From: CAYFQB01 sp964345225
Lineage (GTDB): Bacteria; Nitrospirota; Thermodesulfovibrionia; Thermodesulfovibrionales; UBA6898
Assembly: GCA_964345225.1 (NCBI GenBank)
Contig: CAYFQB010000077.1
Location: 1-6,966, forward strand
DNA length: 6,966 nt
Direction: 5' to 3'
In this document: in pieces, positions 1 to 5,785 of the stretch
Layout: each line of letters begins with the position of its first letter
Numbering within the stretch: position 1 is the first letter of the stretch
The notes under the pieces: model-generated
What the model was told of the DNA's origin: nothing
The model's database searches: none
Seen by the model: the letters and a program-made list of their open reading frames with translations, nothing else
Made by a program: the position numbers and the translations under genes

Positions 1-881
1 AGTACATAATCAACATTCATCCACAGGAGATGTTTTAACGTACCTGACAATATTGGTTTAATATTGTCTTTGTATAGTATATCGAGCAAATATCCGACTC
101 TGGCATCTTTGAACTCTTCGATTTTTATGACTGAATAACCTAAAAGTTCATTTCCCCTTTCAGCGATTATCTTTGTGTAATTTTCGTTTTTGTATCTCCA
201 TCTCAGATATGATAAGTTTCTTATTGTCATGATTGCATAGCGATCTTTAGCCTTTTCCCATAAACCATCTATCCTTTCGTCAAAGTAATCGACATTTCTG
301 ACAGAAGCTCTTTCATTAAGGTTTTTAACGGCAAAAGTAAGTCTGTAAAATAACCGGCTGAGCTTGTCAATCAAGTTCAATATCCAGCAAGGAAGCAATT
401 TTACTCTTCTTTTAATAGCGTTCCTGTAACTTAATCTTTTAAATAGTTGCACCATTTCACATAGGTCTTTATAACCTAAAAATCTTTTCCCTACCTCATA
501 TGAATTTTCGTTTGGAAAACCAAAGGCAAAAGCTGATATTCCCTTATTGTTTTTTTTATTCTCTTTGTTTAGTTCCCAAAAAATTCTAGCCCCTGATCTG
601 AATGAAGGGTCTATCATCAAATCTACAGGCTGTCCTGCTAAAGCAACTTTGTCTTTAATCTTCATTTCAATAGGGATACTTGCATAATGGCCGACAATTT
701 TACCATTATTTTCTGCTACCGTTACCCATAAAGCGGGATCTTTGGAAGAAGGATTATCAATAAACTTCCACTTCCACTCATCGAGTGTTCTTGATTTTTT
801 AAAGATTCTATTAAAGAGGTCATTAATAACCTTTTCGTCACCTGGCCTGTAAGGCCTGATTGTTATATTATCCTTTACCAT
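1..881 (-). CDS. GNAT-type N-acetyltransferase, C-terminus cut by window edge
   Basis: Reading from the ATG at 881-879 gives 293 codons with no stop before the window ends, so the gene is 3'-partial. The protein begins MVKDNITIRPYRPGDEKVI, a typical first strand and helix of a GNAT acetyltransferase. A central strand and acetyl-CoA-loop-like stretch follows at about residues 84-103 (VDLMIDPSFRSGARIF), then GFPNENSY (121-128), a motif common in the long GNAT proteins of polysaccharide loci. A second, GNAT-like half includes RNLSYLRWRY (221-230) and GYSVIKIEEF (248-257). The expected action is transfer of an acyl group from acyl-CoA to an amine, probably on a sugar; the substrate cannot be read. 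The start is well fixed: an in-frame TAA lies four codons upstream. It overlaps the end of the PIG-L gene by 7 bases, which implies translational coupling. The canonical R/Q-x-x-G-x-G/A loop is degenerate (RSGAR), so a FemAB-like aminoacyl transfer or a non-canonical donor remains possible. Confidence 0.75.
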   Translation of the reverse strand, partial: MVKDNITIRPYRPGDEKVINDLFNRIFKKSRTLDEWKWKFIDNPSSKDPALWVTVAENNGKIVGHYASIPIEMKIKDKVALAGQPVDLMIDPSFRSGARIFWELNKENKKNNKGISAFAFGFPNENSYEVGKRFLGYKDLCEMVQLFKRLSYRNAIKRRVKLLPCWILNLIDKLSRLFYRLTFAVKNLNERASVRNVDYFDERIDGLWEKAKDRYAIMTIRNLSYLRWRYKNENYTKIIAERGNELLGYSVIKIEEFKDARVGYLLDILYKDNIKPILSGTLKHLLWMNVDYV

Positions 882-1639
882 CCTATAAGCTTACCGATTC
901 TGCGATATTCACTCAATGAGCAGGCTATAAATAGTTCTGCATAGCCATTTAGGCCGCTCAGAACTGAATAGTATCTTGATATTCCCTTAACAGCCCCTAA
1001 CAAATCAACAAATTCCAGTTGTGATTTATGTGCGCTTAATGCGAGTAACTTAGTATCCAGAAATTCTGTAATATCTGAGATTACATTTGAGGTTGCAAGG
1101 GGGGTCCAAATACCATAACAATAACACATAAGTGAGTCAGTATAGGTTTTTGTAGCTGAAAAAAAAATTTGACCGGTTGCGATATGGTCATGGTGATTGT
1201 CCAGAAAAAAGGGGAGAAAAACGGCCTCCGGTTTGATATCATTAAGAATTTCATATAATTCTTGAGATGTTTTAGCAGATGCAGAAAGGTTACCGTCCTT
1301 ATTTTCCAGGAATATTAATCTGTTTATCCCGATTATCCTTGCTGCCCTTTGTGCTTCTTCTTTTCTGATTGATACCAGATCATTTTCAGCAAACCTATTA
1401 TTTCCCTTTCTACCATCAGTCATGTAAACCGCTGTAATATGTGCTTCTTTTAAATGATACTTATGAATGGTTCCACCACATGCAATGATATCATCATCCG
1501 GATGCGGTGAAAGCACGAGGATATTTTTTTCGTTTAAACCAACCATCTTAGACATCCGCAGATATCCAAATATATCCAGGGATTGACTTATTCTGGCAGG
1601 TAGGAGTGCTCTATAGAAGTATTTTAAAATTCTTCTCAT
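875..1639 (-). CDS. PIG-L family zinc-dependent N-deacetylase
   Basis: This 254-residue protein fits the PIG-L/LmbE family in length. These enzymes remove the acetyl group from N-acetylglucosamine-type residues on lipids, small thiols or glycans. The signature LSPHPDDDIIACGG at residues 43-56 supplies the metal ligands H46 and D49 and the general base D48; the family's usual glutamate after DD is an aspartate here (D50). The second signature, HHDH at 149-152, replaces the common HPDH and supplies the third zinc ligand, H152. The C-terminal LSAHKSQ (201-207) is also typical. The first 37 residues are basic and hydrophobic (RRILKYFYRALLP) but do not form a clear signal peptide, so a cytoplasmic or membrane-face location is likely. 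The ATG shares four bases (ATGA) with the stop of the upstream pseudogene, and the 3' end overlaps the acetyltransferase start. No strong ribosome binding site precedes it, so it probably depended on coupled translation. An N-deacetylated amino sugar is the likely product; the exact substrate is unknown. Confidence 0.9.
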   Translation of the reverse strand: MRRILKYFYRALLPARISQSLDIFGYLRMSKMVGLNEKNILVLSPHPDDDIIACGGTIHKYHLKEAHITAVYMTDGRKGNNRFAENDLVSIRKEEAQRAARIIGINRLIFLENKDGNLSASAKTSQELYEILNDIKPEAVFLPFFLDNHHDHIATGQIFFSATKTYTDSLMCYCYGIWTPLATSNVISDITEFLDTKLLALSAHKSQLEFVDLLGAVKGISRYYSVLSGLNGYAELFIACSLSEYRRIGKLIGW

Positions 1640-2469
1640 CCAAAATATCCAAGATACCGCAACAACTTCTTCATCTGATCTGACTCGTCGGGTGAGTAAA
1701 GGACATTTTCATCCGCTACATATTTACTTTCGACTTTGATAAATTTCACTTGATTGGCCTTTTGAAAAGAGTCTTTAAATAAATATCTAAGAATCCTCCC
1801 ATCCATGTCATCTTGTACAGGGAGTCCCATGTCATAGAGTATTTTTGGTGCAATATCAATAATTTCCAGATCATTCACGAACTTGTTTTGCCTGACTTTA
1901 TGTCCTTTCATAATGAATATACCATCTTTCCTGTGGATACCAGAATTCTTATCGGCGTATTTGAATAAACTTTTATTATAAACCTCCTTCTGCATAAGGT
2001 AACGGCCCTCTTCCTTTTCAATAAATATATCAGGGGCAAGATATGCATATGGTCCGTGATATATTTCCTCTTTTTATAGATACTATCTATAACCTAATCT
2101 GTTGTATCAGGGTCTTTTATTTCCTGCAATCTTTCTATTATATAATCTCTTAAATCCCGATACCCCTTACCTTGGTTAACTATTCCCTATTGTTATTGAC
2201 TTTATAAATTTCGAGTTCAAAACAGGCCTATCATAGCCTAAAGTTGGAGATGCGTAGAAATCAAACACACCATATTTCCCCGGGTTTTTGCCGGTCATAA
2301 AAGAGATCCATGCTGGTGTGGTTACGGGTGAAATTGTAGATATCAGTTTCCAAGAGACACCATTTCTGATTAATGACTCATGGTTTGGTAGTAAGCCCTT
2401 GCTGATTAGTGGATATATTACGTCAAATGTTGCAGAATCTATACCTATTACAAAGATTTTTTTTTGCAT
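1636..2469 (-). pseudogene. Decayed type I phosphodiesterase/nucleotide pyrophosphatase (third paralogue)
   Basis: Three pieces of one gene remain. The N-terminal piece (2469-2176, 97 codons) matches residues 1 to about 98 of the intact neighbour at 3960-5636: GIDSATFD, then PVTTPAW with the nucleophile threonine, then TGKNPGKYGVF. It stops at TAA just after TIGNS, where the intact copy reads TIWNYL. The next piece, from 2162, reads YRDLRDYIIERLQEIKDPDT, matching the intact protein from about residue 382. It is broken by an in-frame TAG (2096-2094) where the paralogue has lysine. A one-base loss near 2069-2066 then shifts the frame into EIYHGPYAYLAPD, which runs on uninterrupted through SGIHRKDGIFIMKG and IVDIAPKILYDMG-like sequence (here IIDIAPKILYDMG) to the terminal LRYLGYFG. 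About 280 residues are missing, including the metal-binding D/H pairs, so the enzyme must be dead. The ATG at 1995 is an internal methionine rather than a true gene start. The gene abuts the glycosyltransferase stop with no spacer and overlaps the deacetylase start by 4 bases. Confidence 0.9.
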
Positions 2470-3540
2470 TCAGTGACTCCTGGTAAGCTTATCAATCTCC
2501 TTTATTATCTCTTCAACAGAAATTTGCTCTACGCAATTAGCTATCGTTAATTTACAATCGTCTTTTACGTAACACTCCTGTAAATTTTCTTTCGGGGAAA
2601 AAAGTGCAATAGGATTATAATAGGGACATTTTATAGTACTCTGTATATAAGAGCTATTTTTACTGTAAGGACTTGCAATAATTCCTGATGTCGGACCATA
2701 TAAACCTATTGCTGGAATACCTAAAGCGGCTGCAAGATGAGTAGGACCTGTATCCACTCCCACAAAAATATGGCAAAGGGATATAATTCCCATTAATAAA
2801 GAGAAGTCTACAACACCCACTACTGTCATTGAGTCATCTCCCGTTAGCTCTTGTACCTTTTTGGAGAACTCTTTATTGGCGCAAAAAAGGGTAACATCAT
2901 ATGACATCTCTTTTAACCTTTTTATGAGTTCAGCGGTTTTTTCAGATGTCCAGTTTTTCACTCTGAGATTACTCACCGGGGCTATACCAGCTAACTTATT
3001 ACTCCTTTTATTCAAAAACGCATTTGCATCCGAGATGCTATGAATTGGGAGATTGATATAGAGACGCCCTCGTTCCTTTATTTGAAACCCTCCACGCTCA
3101 AGGATTCTGAAATAGGTATCCACGATATGTCGGTTTTCCACAACTTCCTCCTCTAGATATGATCCGACTGGAATGACTTTAGTAAAACAAAGCTTTGCCG
3201 CCAGATCAAAGCCCCTATGGGGGGGAATTCTCTTATCACCTCTTGTTACTATAGTATCAAAGCGATTCTTAATGAGAAAAGAACATATCCTGAATAACTT
3301 CTTAGCTCTAGATGACCCTTCCCTGAAAACTTGTTCTATCGAATGGATATTGTCAACATACGGTATTGTCTGAACAAAAGGAGTCGAATACTTGTTGGTA
3401 AGGACTGAAATCTTAACTCCTTCTAAATTATCCTTTATCACTTTATACACTGGGGAAAGAAGAAGAGCATCTCCCATTGCGAGTATTGGAAGAAAATGTA
3501 GAATATTTCGTGCATCCTTTATTTTAAAGATGTCATTCAT
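2470..3540 (-). CDS. Glycosyltransferase family 9 (heptosyltransferase-like)
   Basis: The 356-residue protein has the full-length GT9 (GT-B fold) plan. GT9 enzymes transfer a sugar, classically heptose from ADP-heptose to lipopolysaccharide inner core, at the cytoplasmic side of the inner membrane. Near the N-terminus LAMGDALLLSPV (20-31) holds the family's GD acceptor loop. APVSNLRVKNW (187-197) is the start of the donor-binding domain with its K-x-W element. FVGVDTGPTHLAAALGIPAIGLYGPT (259-284) is the GT9 hallmark: D263, G265 and H268 sit in the nucleotide-sugar site. A C-terminal run of four cysteines (305, 323, 329, 336), in CPYYNP...ECYVKDDC...C, resembles the cysteine-bearing tail of many family members. 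There is no signal peptide. The start is the first ATG; GAGG lies 10 bases upstream, a modest ribosome site. A promoter candidate lies about 50-80 bases before it. It heads a packed set with the phosphodiesterase pseudogene, deacetylase and acetyltransferase. The sugar donor cannot be decided: many GT9 members in exopolysaccharide loci do not use heptose. Confidence 0.92.
   Translation of the reverse strand: MNDIFKIKDARNILHFLPILAMGDALLLSPVYKVIKDNLEGVKISVLTNKYSTPFVQTIPYVDNIHSIEQVFREGSSRAKKLFRICSFLIKNRFDTIVTRGDKRIPPHRGFDLAAKLCFTKVIPVGSYLEEEVVENRHIVDTYFRILERGGFQIKERGRLYINLPIHSISDANAFLNKRSNKLAGIAPVSNLRVKNWTSEKTAELIKRLKEMSYDVTLFCANKEFSKKVQELTGDDSMTVVGVVDFSLLMGIISLCHIFVGVDTGPTHLAAALGIPAIGLYGPTSGIIASPYSKNSSYIQSTIKCPYYNPIALFSPKENLQECYVKDDCKLTIANCVEQISVEEIIKEIDKLTRSH
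2477..2481 (-). promoter_or_regulatory. Ribosome binding site of the phosphodiesterase pseudogene
   Basis: On the minus strand AGGAG lies 7 bases before the ATG at 2469, inside the last codons of the glycosyltransferase. The good match supports 2469 as the original start and shows that the dead gene may still be initiated, giving a short 97-residue product. Confidence 0.65.
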
Positions 3541-3575
3541 CTGTTCTAAACCTCAAAACTCAAAATCATGATCCT

Positions 3576-3587
3576 ATCTTTAAAGAT
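3576..3587. promoter_or_regulatory. 12-base perfect palindrome at the predicted transcription start
   Basis: ATCTTTAAAGAT reads the same on both strands and lies immediately downstream of the candidate -10 box for the glycosyltransferase operon. A second short palindrome, ATCATGAT, sits at 3565-3572. The position suits a repressor operator, but short AT palindromes arise often by chance and no known regulator site is recognised. Confidence 0.2.
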
Positions 3588-3590
3588 GAA

Positions 3591-3619
3591 ATTACAACTA
3601 AAGATTACAATTTTTGCAA
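3591..3619 (-). promoter_or_regulatory. Candidate sigma-70-type promoter for the glycosyltransferase operon
   Basis: On the minus strand TTGCAA (3619-3614) and TGTAAT (3596-3591) are separated by exactly 17 bases; these match the consensus hexamers at 4 of 6 and 5 of 6 positions. The predicted start would fall near 3584, giving a leader of about 45 bases. The region is AT-rich, so chance matches are likely; the spacing and position just before the operon's first gene are the support. Confidence 0.4.
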
Positions 3620-3774
3620 GGTAATAATAGCTGATGCTGAGTACCTAAGAATGGGAAAAAATTAAGTATCAATTATTGAAAAAATATTTTTTGAAAAGAG
3701 AAAAAAGACTGAAAACCCTTAAAAAGGTAATGACTTGATCATTCCGTATCTTGACACATATGCAATACTCAACT

Positions 3775-3950
3775 TTAAATAGAATAAAATAGGCTGAAAC
3801 CTAATTCGTCCTTCCTGGCTAACCATGGTGCAGTTAGATTTTGAGAAAGCTGGTGGTAGTAAGTGCTCCAGTCGTCAATTTTCTTAGATAAAAGTTCCTT
3901 TTTCCTCTATTTTCGTATTTGTCAAGCTGCGTTATTCGGACTTTAAAAAG
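3775..3950 (-). pseudogene. Possible relic of an insertion-sequence transposase C-terminus
   Basis: The upstream part of the 419-base gap between the phosphodiesterase and glycosyltransferase genes has coding-like sequence broken across frames. One frame reads TQLDKYENRGK (about 3937-3905). The next frame is open for 43 codons (3906-3778, stop TAA 3777-3775) and reads RKKELLSKKIDDWSTYYHQL. This resembles the end of IS481/IS3-type integrase-core transposases, where a W-x-x-Y-Y-N helix precedes RPHxALxGKTPxE. The bases after it, around 3830-3805, can be lined up with a damaged version of that RPH...GKTP stretch only by assuming frameshifts. No intact catalytic core, terminal inverted repeats or target duplication is visible. 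This is pattern memory, not a search, so it is a tentative call. Confidence 0.3.
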
Positions 3951-3959
3951 GATTTATAA

Positions 3960-5636
3960 CTACGTAAGATAACCTAAGGAACGAAGACTTTCCTCTATCT
4001 CGAGTCGATCCTTTTCATTAAATTCTACATCTCCGTTTAGTCTGTCTCTCTCTGTTTTGTCTTTGCTAAAAACTACGGGATTTAATCTCAAAAAGCCTTC
4101 ATCAATAGCATTGACAATAACTTTACCGTCCATTTCTTCAGGTATCTTATATCCCATTAGATATAAAATCGTTGGAGCTATATCAACAATATCATTGAGC
4201 GGTAGATTGACTCCTTCATTAATATTTGGGCCCTTTATCATAAAAATTCCGTTCATTCTATGAGTAGCAGGTACAGGGTCTACAGGTGTTTCAAAAAGTT
4301 CATCTCCATAAATAGTTACTCTGTATGCATAATTAATATCTCTGGTAAGGGCAATTACGTCAGGAGCGTCTTTTACATATGGGCCAGAATATATTTCATC
4401 CCTTCTGTAAACAGCCTCCATTACCTTTCTCCCCGTATCTGGATCCACGATATTTTTAAGCTTTTCAATGAGTTCAGTGCAAACTCTCTCGTAATCTATT
4501 TCGTCAACACCTCCATCAGGCTCTCTATCTCTAAGGTTGACCTTAATGACCCCGTCCGTCCATGTCAGATTTGCATAAGCCTTTGTCTTTTGCCAGTTGA
4601 TTAAACAAGAAGGATGCTTCTCGTAAGGTAAAAAATAGTAAAATTTTAACTTCCTTAGAAACTCCGGCAAAAAGCTTTTCATAAAAGAAACACCGAGTCT
4701 ATCCAAAAGAGCTTCGATGTTCTTACTTTTCAGTTTCAACCCCTTTTTTCTAATTGCTATATATTTTTTTAATTTTAAAAAACCTTCCTGCTTCAGCCAC
4801 CTGTTAATGTAAAATAACTTTTTTAAGGGACCCAGTCCATGATCCGACATAATAATTAGAGTACAATCATCACCCATTAAATGTTGAATTTCTGATAAGT
4901 AGCTATCAATCTTTTCATAGAATTGGAATATGGTCTTCCCATATTTACTGTTTTCCTCAGGGTTTTTTTCTGCATATTCCTTATCGAGGAATTTAAATGC
5001 AGCATGTTCTACAAAATCAGTCCCTCTAAAAACTACCATAAAAAAATCAAATGGACCTTTCTTCTTCAAAAAGTACCTAACTGCTGACATTCTCATCTCT
5101 GTATATATATACAAATGTTTCAGCGCCTCAATAGGACTTCCTCCTGTCATTTTCATTAACTTGCTGTCTATCATGTAATCACCAATCTCTCTTATTAATT
5201 CGGTATGGAGTTCAGGTGGATAAGTGAAGATGCTGGTTTCAGATGGTACAGGCATACCTGAAATCATATAACCATTTATTTTCTGTGGCGGAAAGGTTAG
5301 GGGAATGTCGATAAGACATACTCTTTTATCTCCATCAAGATAATTCCAGATGGTTTTAGCTTTTATAGAAAGCCTGGTTGTAAATTCAGTCTCATAAGAA
5401 TCTGTTTTATTGGTAAAAAAGCCAAAGACACCATGTTTTCCAGGATTTTTTCCTGTCATGAAAGAAGTCCAGGCAGGTGGGGTTACAGGTAGGATAGTGG
5501 ACTTTAGATTTCCCCATCCGCCTTCTGCCATGAGTTTTGCAAAAGTAGGTAATTTCCCTGAGTCAACCATAGGTTTTATGATGTCGAAGGTTGCACCATC
5601 AAGACCTATTATTAATATCCTTGATTTATTATTCAC
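3960..5636 (-). CDS. Type I phosphodiesterase/nucleotide pyrophosphatase, alkaline phosphatase superfamily
   Basis: This complete 558-residue protein hydrolyses or transfers across a phosphodiester or pyrophosphate bond, to judge from its family; the natural substrate is unknown. The two-metal site can be read in order. D13 is in LIIGLDGATFD, and the nucleophile T52 is in LPVTPPAW, followed by SFMTGKNPGKHGVFGFF. D207 and H211 are in FRGTDFVEH, D265 and H266 in IIMSDHGLGP, and H459 in PATHRMNGIFMIKG. IVDIAPTILYLMGYKIPEEMDG (483-504) and the terminal LRSLGYL are also family marks. No key residue is missing. The first beta strand begins at residue 6, so there is no signal peptide or membrane anchor and the enzyme should be cytoplasmic, unlike many secreted relatives. 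The start is GTG at 5636-5634; an in-frame TAA lies six codons upstream and no good ribosome site is visible. It is paralogous to the partial gene upstream and to the pseudogene downstream. A separate promoter is plausible in the gap before it. Confidence 0.93.
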   Translation of the reverse strand: MNNKSRILIIGLDGATFDIIKPMVDSGKLPTFAKLMAEGGWGNLKSTILPVTPPAWTSFMTGKNPGKHGVFGFFTNKTDSYETEFTTRLSIKAKTIWNYLDGDKRVCLIDIPLTFPPQKINGYMISGMPVPSETSIFTYPPELHTELIREIGDYMIDSKLMKMTGGSPIEALKHLYIYTEMRMSAVRYFLKKKGPFDFFMVVFRGTDFVEHAAFKFLDKEYAEKNPEENSKYGKTIFQFYEKIDSYLSEIQHLMGDDCTLIIMSDHGLGPLKKLFYINRWLKQEGFLKLKKYIAIRKKGLKLKSKNIEALLDRLGVSFMKSFLPEFLRKLKFYYFLPYEKHPSCLINWQKTKAYANLTWTDGVIKVNLRDREPDGGVDEIDYERVCTELIEKLKNIVDPDTGRKVMEAVYRRDEIYSGPYVKDAPDVIALTRDINYAYRVTIYGDELFETPVDPVPATHRMNGIFMIKGPNINEGVNLPLNDIVDIAPTILYLMGYKIPEEMDGKVIVNAIDEGFLRLNPVVFSKDKTERDRLNGDVEFNEKDRLEIEESLRSLGYLT

Positions 5637-5785
5637 TTTATAATATATCTTTTAAAATCTTGTTATTTATTATACTTACCCGATTGGTTTTTGTCTTATT
5701 ATTTATGACTACAAGTTCAAATATGGTACGAAAGATGTCTACCTGAGAAACTAATTTAGTGTCTGTTGATTATTTCTTGAAGTGA
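5637..5785. other. 149-base spacer between two paralogous phosphodiesterase genes
   Basis: Apart from the promoter candidate, the spacer holds only a small palindrome, ACTAATTTAGT (5750-5760), whose one-base loop and weak stem do not make a terminator. No coding remnant is recognised. The upstream gene may therefore be read through into the next. Confidence 0.5.
5669..5697 (-). promoter_or_regulatory. Candidate sigma-70-type promoter for the intact phosphodiesterase
   Basis: On the minus strand AAGACA (5697-5692) is followed after 17 bases by a perfect TATAAT (5674-5669). The predicted start near 5662 would leave a leader of about 25 bases before the GTG codon, a short leader that fits the lack of a visible Shine-Dalgarno site. 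The -35 box matches only 4 of 6 positions and the background is AT-rich. Confidence 0.4.

Larger units (their letters stand above)
3541..3774. other. Intergenic leader region without a recognisable gene
   Basis: No convincing coding sequence is seen on either strand between the possible transposase relic and the glycosyltransferase start. The stretch holds the promoter candidate at 3591-3619, the palindrome at 3576-3587 and a long A/T palindrome (AAAAAATATTTTTT, 3679-3692). That last element has no GC stem and is therefore unlikely to be an intrinsic terminator. No hairpin with a U-tract was found to end the upstream phosphodiesterase transcript. Confidence 0.5.

Noticed and set aside
1636..1995. 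A separate small 119-residue protein
   Set aside because: The frame continues upstream of the ATG with homologous sequence (EIYHGPYAYLAPD from 2067) and the protein matches only the C-terminal end of the neighbouring phosphodiesterase, so it is part of the pseudogene.
2176..2469. A standalone 97-residue protein
   Set aside because: It is only the first part of the phosphodiesterase fold, lacking most metal ligands, and its missing C-terminal part is found just downstream. It may be translated but is not a separate gene.
3679..3692. A/T palindrome as a transcription terminator
   Set aside because: AAAAAATATTTTTT has no GC pairs and no loop, so it would not form a stable intrinsic terminator hairpin.
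2288..5643. Plus-strand open frames opposite the phosphodiesterase and glycosyltransferase genes (for example 4260-4604, 4930-5178, 5410-5643)
   Set aside because: They lie wholly or almost wholly opposite well-supported coding sequence, show no family motifs and have no independent signals, so they are antisense shadows.
5750..5760. ACTAATTTAGT as a terminator stem
   Set aside because: The stem is five weak pairs with a one-base loop and no U-tract on the transcribed strand.
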